Positions 9,063 to 18,887 of a DNA stretch of 64,000 nucleotides are shown here, piece after piece. The DNA is from Candidatus Kuenenia stuttgartensis (lineage in GTDB: Bacteria; Planctomycetota; Planctomycetia; Planctomycetales; Planctomycetaceae), in contig CAMDPK010000001.1 of NCBI GenBank assembly GCA_945904015.1, positions 57,414 through 121,413 on the forward strand, written 5' to 3'. The notes under the pieces are model-generated. The model worked only from the letters and a program-made list of their open reading frames with translations, ran no database searches and had not been told where the DNA came from. Every line of letters starts with the position of its first letter. Positions within the stretch are counted from its first letter, which is position 1. Position numbers and translations under genes: made by a program.

Positions 9063-10094
9063 ATGAGTGCTCCGCAACATGCGACGAATTCGTCTCTGAC
9101 GTCCATCTCCGGTCATGCTTCGCATCCGGCGTTGTTCGTGTCTGACACAGCGGCGCGAAGGTTGAACTCTTCCGTTCCGACAGGAACCGCAACCGACACC
9201 GTTCAGACGCTGCTGACTCGGCTGCGCGAGATCCCCTTTGAATCGGTTGAGGCGGTTTATGTGCTGGATGCCGTGCGGCATCTGGTGGGCATCGTGCCTC
9301 TCGCACACTTGCTGCGAGCGGAACCGGCGATCAGCCTGCGCGAGATCATGTCACCGCCGCCCGTCGAAGCTCAGGTCAGCGACGATCAAGAATTCGTCGC
9401 CAGTCTGGCGCTGCATCACCAGATCACGGAAGTGCCGATCGTGGACGCGGATCGTCGTTTTCTGGGAGTCGTGACCTCGCGGAAGTTGATGCACGTGCTG
9501 CGGCATGAGCACATCGAAGACCTGCATCGCCTGGCGGGCATTCGCGCGGAAACGGAACAGGCTCGGCATTGTTTGGAAGAGCCACCCATGCGGCGGGCCA
9601 AGGACCGCTTGCCGTGGTTGCTGTTGGGCCTGCTGGGCAGCATCGGGGCGACCGCCGTGATGGCCAGTTTTGAATCGGCCCTGCATCGCCGTGTCGAGAT
9701 CGCGTACTTCATACCGGGTTTGGTGTATCTCGCGGATGCCATCGGCACTCAGACAGAAGCGGTCGCGGTACGCGGGCTGTCGCTGAGCCACGCCCCGTTG
9801 TCTCGGCTGCTCTGGGGCGAGGTGCGCACCGGACTGCTGATCGGGCTGACGCTTGCCGCCGCCGTGTTTCCCGCGACGTGGCTCGGATTCCACGACGTCC
9901 GTTTGGCGTTCTCCATCGCGTTTTCGGTGTTTTGCGCCGGAGCCATCGCCACGACCGTCGGACTACTGCTGCCGTGGGCCTTGTCACGGCTGCACCAAGA
10001 CCCGGCTTTCGGTTCGGGACCAGTCGCCACGGTGATTCAAGACGTGCTCAGCCTGTTGATCTATCTGACCGTGGTCAGCCTGCTGAAGCCGTAG
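9063..10094 (+). CDS. mgtE: Magnesium transporter MgtE (short form)
   Basis: A 343 aa protein. A CBS pair occupies ~residues 30-155 (EAVYVLDAVRHLVGIV, then EVPIVDADRRFLGVV). The MgtE integral-membrane domain with about five helices follows, from WLLLGLLGSIGATAV to the C-terminus. The usual N-terminal MgtE_N helical domain is reduced or missing compared with ~450 aa homologues. It would conduct Mg2+ as a dimer gated by the CBS domains. The start MSAPQHA sits just after the MgtC-family gene; an upstream in-frame start would overlap that gene and has no support. Confidence 0.88.
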   Translation: MSAPQHATNSSLTSISGHASHPALFVSDTAARRLNSSVPTGTATDTVQTLLTRLREIPFESVEAVYVLDAVRHLVGIVPLAHLLRAEPAISLREIMSPPPVEAQVSDDQEFVASLALHHQITEVPIVDADRRFLGVVTSRKLMHVLRHEHIEDLHRLAGIRAETEQARHCLEEPPMRRAKDRLPWLLLGLLGSIGATAVMASFESALHRRVEIAYFIPGLVYLADAIGTQTEAVAVRGLSLSHAPLSRLLWGEVRTGLLIGLTLAAAVFPATWLGFHDVRLAFSIAFSVFCAGAIATTVGLLLPWALSRLHQDPAFGSGPVATVIQDVLSLLIYLTVVSLLKP

Positions 10095-10351
10095 ACGTCA
10101 ACAGACTTGAGACGCCCAACGCGACTTGCTGTCGAGGTGTGCTCAGCCGCTCAGCGATGATCCGGCGAAGCGCGCCGTGCCGCTCAATGCGAAGACGACA
10201 CTCATTCGCGACTCGCCAAACTCTTCGTCATTCGGCTTCTCTGCCGTGAATCGGTTCATGGCATACGAACTGCTTCGAGGGCTGTCGATCTCCGGCCACC
10301 GCCTCGACAAGTTGCGGCGTTGTCCCGTCCTGAACTGAGCGAGTTTCGATC

Positions 10352-11107
10352 ATGCTGACTAACGAAACCACCGAATTCTCGACACGCATTGCCGTGTTCT
10401 CGAAACCCGACGACGTCCACGAATTGGCCGATGTCTTGGCGGAGGAACTCGACTTGCATCCGACCGATGCGATGCACGAGGCGCACTCGGTGCCGTGCGT
10501 TCTCTCGCCGCGATTAACCTCGGCCAATGCAGAGCGCATCACCACAGCGATCGAACAATTGGGCCTGCGCACCGAACCGATCCCCTTGGAGGAACTGCGC
10601 GCGTTCGAGGATCTCCACACGGTTCGTCACGTCGCCTCTCGGTTGTCGGGATTGGAAATTGTCGACCTGTTGGGCCTGCCCGTCGAACTGATCCCTTGGG
10701 ACGACCTGGAAGTGCTCAGTGTTGGCGAGACACCGGCGGATTCCTCGCACCATCGACAAACCGCCGTGATCTCGACGGTTCGGCACATCGAAGACGCTTT
10801 CGCTGACGTCCCAACGCACACGCTCGAACTGTGGATCGTCTGCCGCCACCCAGAACGGGTCTATCGGCTCGACGCCAGCAAGCTGAACTTCGAGTCGCTC
10901 GCCGAGCACAAGACAAACTCGATGCACAACAATCTGCACCTGCTGCTGCAAGCCATCGTCCGGCACGCTCCGAACGCGCACCTGACTCCCGCGGCTCGTG
11001 AGTTCCTCGACCACGACAAGCTCACCCGCTTCACGTCGCCGGAGCAGCTTCTGAACGTCACGCAGTTGCATTTGCTCATGGCCCACCGCCTCACTCCCGC
11101 AACCTAA
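10352..11107 (+). CDS. Conserved hypothetical protein
   Basis: A 251 aa soluble protein with no signal peptide or membrane helix and no family I recognise. The N-terminal ~75 residues alternate beta strands and helices (TRIAVFSKPDD, later ERITTAIEQLGLRTEPIPLEE). The middle contains LELWIVCRHPERVYRLDASKLNF and the C-terminus is helical. It follows mgtE after a 257-bp gap. The stop TAA lies in the outer left arm of composite repeat H5. Confidence 0.7.
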   Translation: MLTNETTEFSTRIAVFSKPDDVHELADVLAEELDLHPTDAMHEAHSVPCVLSPRLTSANAERITTAIEQLGLRTEPIPLEELRAFEDLHTVRHVASRLSGLEIVDLLGLPVELIPWDDLEVLSVGETPADSSHHRQTAVISTVRHIEDAFADVPTHTLELWIVCRHPERVYRLDASKLNFESLAEHKTNSMHNNLHLLLQAIVRHAPNAHLTPAAREFLDHDKLTRFTSPEQLLNVTQLHLLMAHRLTPAT

Positions 11108-11209
11108 GCACTGTCCCGCAAATCTGCCGCAGGGCGCTAGCCCCGGTTTGTGTTACGAGAACCGGGGCTAGCGCCCTGCGGCTCATTCGATTTAGGGGAC
11201 AGAGCTTAG
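11104..11209. repeat. Composite inverted repeat H5 (nested)
   Basis: Inner arms GCCGCAGGGCGCTAGCCCCGG (11126-11148 and 11160-11182) are flanked by an outer inverted pair (11104-11124 and 11189-11209, 18 of 21 matching). The inner arm type recurs at 25414-25472 without the outer pair. Confidence 0.88.
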
Positions 11210-11260
11210 CTCCGCAGTGGAGTGGCGAAGGAGTGACGTGTCGTTGAAGATAGGCAAGCC

Positions 11261-12160
11261 ATGAAAACCGCTTCACGACAAGCTCGACGTCCACGAACCC
11301 GCCCGCGCGCGAATGCCAGCGCTGCGGTCGGCCGCGTTCTGCAAACTGCGGCCAGCCGATTGGCCGAAGCGGCCAACGGCGAGCTGTCGGTGAAATCTTT
11401 GCACGAACTGCGCATTGCCTGTCGCCGCGCCGAGGCGGCTTTGCGGCTCTGCCAAGATGCGGCCGATTGTCGAGCTGTCGATTGGCTGAAACGACGACTG
11501 ACGACGCTTCGCGGTGCGTGCAATGAAGCGCGCGATGACGATGTCCTGTGCAAGTGGGTCAAGCACCAGGGCAACTCGTCTACCAAGTCTCTGTGCCGGG
11601 CCATCCGCGATCATCGGGCAGAAGTTCAGCCAAGAATTGCGGAGCTTGCTCGACGGCTGACCAAAAAGCGCCGCTTCGAGCGACGATCTCGGAGAGTGGT
11701 CAAACAATTGCGAGTCTGTGAACTCAAGGGCCAGATGGCTCGATCGTTTGGCCAGCGGCTGTTTGATGATGTGTCTCGTTTCGTGAAGTCGTTGCCCGTC
11801 AATCGCGATGATTCTTCCGCACTGCATCGGCTACGGATTATCGGCAAGCGTTTGCGCTACGCCTGCGAGCTCGTGACTGAGATTTGTCCGGACGTCGCAT
11901 TGGCGGAACTCAACGAGCATCTGCATTTGCTGCAAGACCGGTTGGGAGCCGTTCACGATCAAATCGTGGGAGCGGATCGTCTGCGCCAACGATTGCCGCA
12001 TCGTTTGGCTCGCGCCGCTCGGCCGCTCGTGCGGAAAGCCCAGGAGACGGCGACACGTCTGCAACGAAAGTTCTGGCGCTGGTGGCAAACGTATCCGCTC
12101 GAACGCATGTTGGCCGACACCACTGCCGAAGTCGTGACGTTGATGAGCAAGAATTCGTGA
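11261..12160 (+). CDS. CHAD domain protein
   Basis: A 299 aa, strongly basic, helical protein. Two half-repeats carry the CHAD signature: LHELRIACRRAEAALR at ~45-60 and LHRLRIIGKRLRYACEL at ~188-204. The first is followed by the usual RDDDVLCKW-type segment. CHAD domains bind inorganic polyphosphate through these His/Arg/Lys residues, so a link to polyphosphate granules is likely. There is no attached CYTH domain. It lies downstream of the cation transport genes. Confidence 0.9.
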   Translation: MKTASRQARRPRTRPRANASAAVGRVLQTAASRLAEAANGELSVKSLHELRIACRRAEAALRLCQDAADCRAVDWLKRRLTTLRGACNEARDDDVLCKWVKHQGNSSTKSLCRAIRDHRAEVQPRIAELARRLTKKRRFERRSRRVVKQLRVCELKGQMARSFGQRLFDDVSRFVKSLPVNRDDSSALHRLRIIGKRLRYACELVTEICPDVALAELNEHLHLLQDRLGAVHDQIVGADRLRQRLPHRLARAARPLVRKAQETATRLQRKFWRWWQTYPLERMLADTTAEVVTLMSKNS

Positions 12161-12427
12161 TCGGCGATCAGAACTCGTGTTCTTCGATGCGGCTTGCGAT
12201 GTGAGCCTGCGCGAAACCGCCCAGCCGCGCGCGCGATGCACACTTGGTCCGCACATGAAATCGAGTTGGAAGACACGTTCCGCGCAGCTTTGCCCCGATG
12301 AATCCCGCAGCCAACGACGGTCGCGGAGGTTTGGCATTCGTTGTGCAAGTCACTTCCTCCGAAGTTTGAGACGCAGCGTGTGCCGTTCACGGCGTGTCAG
12401 ACAGATCTCATACCGGAGGAATGACCG
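12161..12427. other. Intergenic region, no gene recognised
   Basis: The 267 bp between the CHAD gene and the small membrane protein hold only short open frames without domain or start signal. Confidence 0.5.
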
Positions 12428-12637
12428 ATGTCAGCAATTCATTGGATGCCTGATACTAGCTCACGCAAGCAGGGTGACGATCAGTCTCTGTTTAGCCACG
12501 AGGAGTTGACGCAGTTCGAGGCCGACGACATTCAGATCATGAGCCGCATTGGAAAGATTCTTTCTGCACTCTTCGTTTACACAGTCATTGCCATGAGTGT
12601 CGCGATCTGGTGGACGCTGCGGACGGTCGGACACTGA
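12428..12637 (+). CDS. Small single-pass membrane protein
   Basis: A 69 aa protein with a hydrophilic acidic N-terminal half (EELTQFEADDIQ) and one membrane helix at ~45-63 (LFVYTVIAMSVAIWW). A strong GGAGG site lies 8 nt before this ATG. An ATG seven bases earlier opens only a 10-codon frame. The family is unknown. The convergent reductase gene starts its 3' end 40 bp downstream. Confidence 0.65.
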   Translation: MSAIHWMPDTSSRKQGDDQSLFSHEELTQFEADDIQIMSRIGKILSALFVYTVIAMSVAIWWTLRTVGH

Positions 12638-12677
12638 CGAGCCTGCGTTGAACGACGACCGGTCTGCGGCTGAGGCG

Positions 12678-13628
12678 TCACCAGTACTTCTCGAAATGGA
12701 TGTTGCCGGCTTGTCCGGGACGGTCGGCCTGAAAGCCGATGCGTTCGAGCAGTTCGATGACGCCGGTCGGCTGCGGATAAATCCGTTGACCGCCTTCGTC
12801 TTTGGGGATGCCGACCATCGCCGGATTACCGCAGAGAAAGACGTGGCAAGATTGTGGATCAAACGGCCGTCCCAACGCTTCGGCGAGTTGTCCGGACGTG
12901 ATGAGTTCTTGCAGCCGCAGCTTGCCGACAAATTGGGGATGAACGGGATCGACGTTTCTTGGCTCACGCGTCGTGAGCGGCACGTAGCGGTAGTTTGGCC
13001 AGAGCGATTCCACGCGGCGATGAGTCGGCAGGTATCCCAAATCGCACTCGTTGCGAACCGAGACGACATTGAGAATTCGGCCACGATGTCCGCGAGCGAG
13101 CAACTCGCCGAGCATCGCATTGTGCGGGGCTTCGCCGGTTCCGGTGGCCAGGAAAATCACATGGTCGTCGGGCTTCACGGGCGCGAGGGTGTAATGCCCC
13201 TTCGGATGCGGACCCGCGAACAATCGCGAGCCAACCTCCAGTGCGAATAATCGTGGCGTCAACGCGGGTGTGCGGACTTCTCCGTGCCGGATCAACACGA
13301 CGTAAAACTCCAACTCGCCGAGTTCATTGACTCGCACCGGCCGGTCGTGTTCGTCGAGGATCGGCGACGAGATGGAATACGCTCGCTGCACGAGTCTGGT
13401 TTCCAGTGCCTCGGCGAGATGCTCGTCGTCGCAACCGCTGGCTCGCGGCTCCCAATAACCCAGGCCGAGCGTCGTGTACTGCCCCGCTTCGTACGTCGGC
13501 ACACCGCCATCGGGCCGCACGCGCAAGATCACCAGCTCGTCGTGGACTTGGCGACGAAGCGTGACCGTCGCGTTGTAGTGCTCATGTCTCAGGCCGTTGA
13601 TGTCCGGAACAATCGTCGTCGTTGGCAT
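12678..13628 (-). CDS. Ferredoxin-NADP(+) reductase-like flavoprotein
   Basis: A 316 aa protein with a FAD-binding barrel holding the RAYSISSP motif (82-89) and an NADP-binding domain with GTGEAP (163-168). The C-terminus ends FEKYW, the aromatic end that stacks on the flavin in bacterial Fpr-type reductases. There is a roughly 20-residue acidic insertion before the RxYS motif (CDDEHLAEALE). It would exchange electrons between NADPH and ferredoxin or flavodoxin in the cytoplasm. It shares the strand with the cytochrome and stress-protein genes upstream. Confidence 0.9.
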   Translation of the reverse strand: MPTTTIVPDINGLRHEHYNATVTLRRQVHDELVILRVRPDGGVPTYEAGQYTTLGLGYWEPRASGCDDEHLAEALETRLVQRAYSISSPILDEHDRPVRVNELGELEFYVVLIRHGEVRTPALTPRLFALEVGSRLFAGPHPKGHYTLAPVKPDDHVIFLATGTGEAPHNAMLGELLARGHRGRILNVVSVRNECDLGYLPTHRRVESLWPNYRYVPLTTREPRNVDPVHPQFVGKLRLQELITSGQLAEALGRPFDPQSCHVFLCGNPAMVGIPKDEGGQRIYPQPTGVIELLERIGFQADRPGQAGNIHFEKYW

Positions 13629-13748
13629 CTCGTAACAATCCGCGGCCGAAATAGAGGATGGAAAATCAACGCCGGCATCGCGAGCGACGGCATTCGAACG
13701 TCATCGCTCGTCTGCGAGAGAACTTGGCCAAATCAATCGGAGCCACGC

Positions 13749-14333
13749 TCACTCATCGTTCACCGGAATGCGAATGACCAATCCGGCGAACTTGGGAGAG
13801 GTCAAAGGTGATGAGAACTGATTGGTGTGGCAACTGACGCATCCACCTCCCAGCGAGATGCGGCCAACTCGCTGGTAATATCCCTTTTCGATGAGTTCGA
13901 AATCTTCTTTGCCCCGTGCAATTTCCTTGGCGGCTTGTTTCTCAAACTCGGTCTGAGGCTCGTGGTGAATGCTCATGGCTTTGGTGTTCACCGAAATCCA
14001 TCGCGATTGAATGCTCGACTGCCTGGCCATATCGGCAAAGATGTCTTCCATCGCTCGGGCTGGCAGGACAGATCCTTCCCTGCGGAAAAAGTGGCGATGC
14101 ATCACGTCCAACGTGGTGTCGTAGATGTCGTGCATCAGCTTGGCTCGCTCACGCGCCGCCGCGACGGACACGCGATGTTTGGGATCCGATGGCTTGTCGG
14201 CAGCAACCTTTTGGCCGTCCTTCGGCTGATCGGCCGCGTCACCAGCAGGCTCCGCGCACAAGACCAACGCGACGCACAGCACTCCGGTGGCTGACGCGAC
14301 CGCACACAGATTGGCACAGAATCGAGAACTCAT
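13749..14333 (-). CDS. Tll0287-like (DUF3365) c-type haem protein
   Basis: A 194 aa exported protein with a signal peptide of ~28 residues. A helical domain follows, then a single CVSCH haem motif at about 165-169 close to the C-terminus, in the arrangement of the Tll0287-like/DUF3365 family. These are PAS-like periplasmic haem proteins thought to sense redox state or carry electrons. The start MSSRFCANL has a GAGGAG site. It lies between the stress-protein and reductase genes on the same strand. Confidence 0.82.
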   Translation of the reverse strand: MSSRFCANLCAVASATGVLCVALVLCAEPAGDAADQPKDGQKVAADKPSDPKHRVSVAAARERAKLMHDIYDTTLDVMHRHFFRREGSVLPARAMEDIFADMARQSSIQSRWISVNTKAMSIHHEPQTEFEKQAAKEIARGKEDFELIEKGYYQRVGRISLGGGCVSCHTNQFSSPLTSPKFAGLVIRIPVNDE

Positions 14334-14401
14334 CTTGTCACTCCTCAATCGAGTTGGCCGAAGACCGGTCAACGTAACGAACATTGCATCGGCGATGCAC
14401 G

Positions 14402-15232
14402 TCAATGGGAAAGGAAGATTGGGATTGGGCAGTGCTCCAGCAGGCGGCGCGTCACGGAACCAAACAAAACTTCGCGAACGAGGTTCTGCCCGAAAGTCCC
14501 CATGACCAACAGACCCGCCGGAGACACCGCCAAGTGATTCAAAACGACGGTGGCCGGATCATCGTCTGATTTGATTGGAACCGCTTTGGCCGAGATGTTG
14601 TGTCGGCTGAGGAAGTCGACGGCCCGGCCCACTCGGCGAGTCGCTGTCACGTAGTTTTCCGCGGCACCGACCACTCGGACTTGCCGATCGGTGGCGAGTC
14701 CTGATTGAGCAAACGCCTGCACCGCGCGAGCCGCCTGCAGGCTGCCGTCGTAAGCGATCACGACATCCGTTTCAGAGGTCGGACGATCCGGAACCACGAC
14801 CAACGGACGTGAGCAGTGCTTCACAACCCCGACCAGTTGGTCGGTGCTCAATCCGCCAAGTGCCGGCCGCGACTGAGGGCAATCGACCAGGACGAGGTCG
14901 CAGCGTTGCGCCTCGCGAGCGATCACGTCCGCTGGTCGGCTCTCTTCTTCCAAAACCTGACTGGCGACGTTGGCTTGCGTGCAGAGACTCCGAAACCGAT
15001 CTCGAACTCGCTCCAGCCTCGACCGTACATCATCCAGAAGCTTCTGATTTTGCTGTTCCTTCGCGGACATGCCCGCCATCGGAACGGGTTCGTCACCACA
15101 CACACTCTCGACATCTAGGACGCTCAACCCGACACACAGTGCTTCGTGCGAACTCGCCCATTGCCGTGCTAAATCGGACGCTTGATACGGACCGCGCGCA
15201 TCATTCAGCAAAACCAACAGGCTCTTGAGCAT
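14402..15232 (-). CDS. Tandem universal stress protein
   Basis: A 276 aa protein with two UspA folds. The second carries the ATP-binding signature near its end (GTFGQNLVREVLFGSVTRRL, the G-2x-G-9x-G-S/T pattern). The first half lacks a complete copy of that signature, so only one nucleotide site is expected. Start MLKSLLVLL was chosen because the fold begins there. It is upstream of the cytochrome and reductase genes, which suggests a redox-stress group. Confidence 0.88.
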   Translation of the reverse strand: MLKSLLVLLNDARGPYQASDLARQWASSHEALCVGLSVLDVESVCGDEPVPMAGMSAKEQQNQKLLDDVRSRLERVRDRFRSLCTQANVASQVLEEESRPADVIAREAQRCDLVLVDCPQSRPALGGLSTDQLVGVVKHCSRPLVVVPDRPTSETDVVIAYDGSLQAARAVQAFAQSGLATDRQVRVVGAAENYVTATRRVGRAVDFLSRHNISAKAVPIKSDDDPATVVLNHLAVSPAGLLVMGTFGQNLVREVLFGSVTRRLLEHCPIPIFLSH

Positions 15233-15446
15233 TGCAGATTTCCTCATCGCAAGGGGCTTCCGTCGAAAATCGGCCAGGAATGGCCAACTCCCTCTTCAAC
15301 GACCTGAAATCGCCGTGCCGCCGCAGATCATTCGCGACGATCTCATTGATCCGCACACGGACTTTGGGAACTGCTCTGTTGGGTTGACAGTCCGCTGAGC
15401 GGTTGGAAACTGACCGGTCACTCATTCGTGATCGAGTTCCGGAGCG

Positions 15447-18400
15447 ATGGCCATGCAACGAGCAACCTGCCTTGGCGTGATGCTGGTGGGGAGCCTGTTG
15501 GCAGCGAGCAACGGTGCGGTGCGTGCAGACGATCGCGAAGAATTCTTTGAGGCAAAGATTCGGCCGGTCCTCGTTGAGACCTGTCTTCGCTGTCACGGTG
15601 ACTTGAAGAAGTCCGGTGCATTGCGCATCGATTCGCGCGAGGCGCTGCTCAAGGGGGGAGCCTCCGGCGAGGCGATTGTTCCGGGCAAGCCTGAGGAGAG
15701 TCTGCTGATCCGCGCGATTCAAAGGCAGGAAGATGTCTCCGCGATGCCTCCGGAAAAAGAGAAGGCTTTGAAGCCCAATCAGGTGGCCGACTTCGCTACG
15801 TGGATCAAGGCGGGAGCTGTCTGGCCCGCGAAGACGGCGAAGTTTGAAAACGCGAAGCACTGGGCATTCGAGCCAATCCAAGCTGTCGCGCCGCCGAGCG
15901 TTCAAGACAAAGCCTGGGTGACGAGCAGCGTTGATTCGTTGATTCGATCAAGGCAAGACGCTGCGGGAGTTGTTCCCGCTCCGCCCGCTGACAAACGCTC
16001 GCTGCTCCGCCGGATCACCTTCGACCTGACGGGCCTGCCTCCATCGCCGGATGAACTGCGAGAATTTCTGGACGACGATTCGCCCGATGCCTTCGCGAAG
16101 GTTGTGGATCGGTTACTGGCCTCGCCCCGTTATGGCGAGCGATGGGGTCGGCACTGGCTGGACGTCGTCCGCTACGCCGATGCGCGCGATCTGATTCAGT
16201 TGCCGATCGAGAGCGACTTCCGCGAAGCGTGGCGGTATCGCGATTGGGTCGTCGCCGCGTTCAATCGGGATCAGCCGTACAACGAATTCATCACGCGGCA
16301 ACTGGCCGGAGACCTGATGCAGCCGACTGACCCGACCAAGATTGATGCCGAAGCGCTTGTCGCGACCGGGATGTTGGCGATCGCCGATTTCGTTCCCGGC
16401 GATGTCGATAAGCAGCAGATGATTGCCGATTACGTCAACGACGAAATCGACGTGGTGGGGCGAGCGTTTCTCGGACTCACGCTGGCGTGTGCTCGCTGTC
16501 ACGATCACAAGTTCGATCCGATTTCGACCGAAGACTATTACGCGCTGGCCGGAATCTTTTTCAGCACGCGGGTCATTCCCAGCCCGGTGCTGGGCAACAC
16601 GCCGCTGGTCCGTGTGTCGCTGCTTCCCGCTGCCGAGATTCAGGCGATCAACACTCAAACGCAGCGCGACAAGCTGCGGCTGACGGAACTGTCGCAGCTC
16701 GTTCAAGTCGCCTCCGATCAGGAGTTTTTGTCGCATCTGGAACGGCAGTTGGTCACCGCAATGCCTCGCGACTTGCCGGCGGCGGTCGAGTTCTTGCACG
16801 CAAAGCCATCGACGCTGACGGACTTCGCGGCAGCTCGCAAGCTGGATGCGTCCACGTTGGAACGCTGGGTGAAGTTCCTCAACCAGCAACCACCACCGAC
16901 CGCGTTGTTGCCGTTGTTGGCTGAGACCGATCGTGCGGCCGGCGTGCGACTGGCAGAGGAGATGGCGAAGAAACTGTCGATGATCGCGGCGGAGCGTCAT
17001 CAGCGAACAACCCGCGACCCGGTGGCTCGGTCGCTCGCGACTGCCGAGGTTTTACGTTTCAGAGCCGACGATCGGTACATCGCAATCAACGCGGCTCGAC
17101 AGGTCACGGTTTGGCCCGATCGTGCCGCGATCGCCGACGATGCCACGCCACCTCCCGATTCGCACGGGCCTGTGATGTCGACGGAAATGATTCACGGGCA
17201 TGCGCGCCCCGTGATCCGCTTTGATGGCGAATCGGTGTTGCAGTCGCCGCGCACGGTTCCGCTCACCGGCGCGTTGTTCGCTGTCTTTCGTCCCGATGTG
17301 GCCGTCGGCGCTGGAACACGCATCATCGGTTGGGAAGACTCGGCGGTCGGACAACACGGACTTGGTTTGATGCCCAACGCGGCGGGCGGTCTGCATGCGA
17401 TCTTGCGTCGTGCGGGTGCCAGCGGCGACATCGTTGCTCCGGTTCCCTCAAACAATTCTGAGTTCCAATTGATCAGCCTCACTTGGGGTTCCGGCGGAGT
17501 CGCTCTGTTCCGCAACGGTGAAGCGATCGGCACGAACAAGATGATTGATTCGGTCTCGTCCGATCCGGCGATCGCGGCGCTCCGGATCGGGGGACCAGGT
17601 TCGGGAGCCGGTCAGCGATTTCGCGGCGACTTGTGCGAGTTGCGAGTTTATGGCAGCCCACTCGACGAAGCGGCCCGCGTGCAAGTCGAGGCCGAACTGC
17701 GGACTCGTTGGTTCACACCTCCCGACCAACAGGCGGCGGTCGGCGATCACGTCTCTGATCTCTATGACGAGTTGCTGTCATCGCGCAGTCCTTATTGGAT
17801 CGCTGCGGCAGACCGATCGCAGTTGCTCCCTCAGGAAGTGCGCGAACGACTTGCGGCGCAGCGCGACGAATTGGAGTTGCTCAAGAAGAAACCGGCTGTC
17901 GTGATTCCGCAGGCGGTCGTCGTCCAAGAGGGCGGCCCTCGTGGAACCAAGCACGAGGGGTTTCACGATGCCCCGGTTTTTCTCCGCGGCAATCCCGCGA
18001 CTCCCGGCAAAACGATTCCGCGCGGGTTTCCTCAGGTGCTGGCTGGTCCGAACCCGCCAAGAATTTCGGAAGGGAGCGGCCGCCGCGAACTGGCTGACTG
18101 GCTGACGCGATCCGATTCCGCCGCAGGCGGACTCACAGCGCGCGTCATGGTCAATCGCATCTGGCAGCATCATTTCGGCGAGGGACTGGTGCGAACCTCG
18201 ACGAACTTCGGAGTACGGGGCGAGCGGCCCAGTCATCCCGAACTGCTCGATCACCTGGCGCGCCGCTTCATCGAATCGGGTTGGTCGATCAAGGCGCTGC
18301 ACCGGCTGATCGTGTTGTCGAGCGTCTATCAGCAGAGCACGTTCGCGTCCGAAACCACACGCACGACCGATCCCGAAAATCGCTGGCTGGCTCGCATGCC

Positions 18401-18887
18401 CCGCCGACGTTTGGAAGCCGAGGCAATTCGCGATTCTCTATTGGCGGTGTCCGGTCGGCTCGATGCGACACCCGGCGGGCCAGGCTTTCTTGAAGTCGCC
18501 GTGCCGCGACGCACGCTCTATTTGATGTCGGTCCGCACCGGATCAAAAACAGCCGACTTCAATTCGCTGTTCGACGGTCCCGATGGAGGCGGCATCCTCG
18601 AACGGCGGAATCAGTCGATTGTCGCTCCGCAGGCGTTGTATCTGCTCAACGATCCGCTGCTCGACGACGTCTCGGCGGCACTCGCGGCGCGAGTCGCTCG
18701 CGAAGTCCCCTCCGGTCGCGACGAAGATCGCATCTCGCTTTTGTACGAGCTGGCCTTTGGACGCGCGCCGACGCCGACGGAGATCGACATCGGCCGGCAA
18801 CTCGTCGCCGATCCCACTGTCAAAGAGGCGTGGGCTCGCTACTGTCGTGTCATCCTCTGCACGAATGAGTTCGTCTATGTCGATTAA
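15447..18887 (+). CDS. PSCyt1-DUF1549-LamG-DUF1553 exported protein
   Basis: A 1146 aa planctomycete-type protein with a signal peptide of ~27 residues. A PSCyt1 cytochrome domain has CLRCH (C46, C49, H50). DUF1549 (PSCyt2) spans ~residues 140-380, with a second haem-like CARCHDH motif near ~350. A concanavalin/LamG-like insert follows at ~540-770, and DUF1553 (PSD1) ~890-1130. Such proteins are always paired with DUF1501 proteins; a surface role in polysaccharide processing is suspected but unproven. The downstream DUF1501 gene overlaps its last codons. Confidence 0.93.
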   Translation: MAMQRATCLGVMLVGSLLAASNGAVRADDREEFFEAKIRPVLVETCLRCHGDLKKSGALRIDSREALLKGGASGEAIVPGKPEESLLIRAIQRQEDVSAMPPEKEKALKPNQVADFATWIKAGAVWPAKTAKFENAKHWAFEPIQAVAPPSVQDKAWVTSSVDSLIRSRQDAAGVVPAPPADKRSLLRRITFDLTGLPPSPDELREFLDDDSPDAFAKVVDRLLASPRYGERWGRHWLDVVRYADARDLIQLPIESDFREAWRYRDWVVAAFNRDQPYNEFITRQLAGDLMQPTDPTKIDAEALVATGMLAIADFVPGDVDKQQMIADYVNDEIDVVGRAFLGLTLACARCHDHKFDPISTEDYYALAGIFFSTRVIPSPVLGNTPLVRVSLLPAAEIQAINTQTQRDKLRLTELSQLVQVASDQEFLSHLERQLVTAMPRDLPAAVEFLHAKPSTLTDFAAARKLDASTLERWVKFLNQQPPPTALLPLLAETDRAAGVRLAEEMAKKLSMIAAERHQRTTRDPVARSLATAEVLRFRADDRYIAINAARQVTVWPDRAAIADDATPPPDSHGPVMSTEMIHGHARPVIRFDGESVLQSPRTVPLTGALFAVFRPDVAVGAGTRIIGWEDSAVGQHGLGLMPNAAGGLHAILRRAGASGDIVAPVPSNNSEFQLISLTWGSGGVALFRNGEAIGTNKMIDSVSSDPAIAALRIGGPGSGAGQRFRGDLCELRVYGSPLDEAARVQVEAELRTRWFTPPDQQAAVGDHVSDLYDELLSSRSPYWIAAADRSQLLPQEVRERLAAQRDELELLKKKPAVVIPQAVVVQEGGPRGTKHEGFHDAPVFLRGNPATPGKTIPRGFPQVLAGPNPPRISEGSGRRELADWLTRSDSAAGGLTARVMVNRIWQHHFGEGLVRTSTNFGVRGERPSHPELLDHLARRFIESGWSIKALHRLIVLSSVYQQSTFASETTRTTDPENRWLARMPRRRLEAEAIRDSLLAVSGRLDATPGGPGFLEVAVPRRTLYLMSVRTGSKTADFNSLFDGPDGGGILERRNQSIVAPQALYLLNDPLLDDVSAALAARVAREVPSGRDEDRISLLYELAFGRAPTPTEIDIGRQLVADPTVKEAWARYCRVILCTNEFVYVD

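Noticed and set aside
10126..10338. 70-codon + frame between mgtE and the next gene
   Set aside because: No ribosome-binding site, domain or composition typical of a protein.
12168..12353. 61-codon - frame in the gap after the CHAD gene
   Set aside because: No start signal and no recognisable feature.
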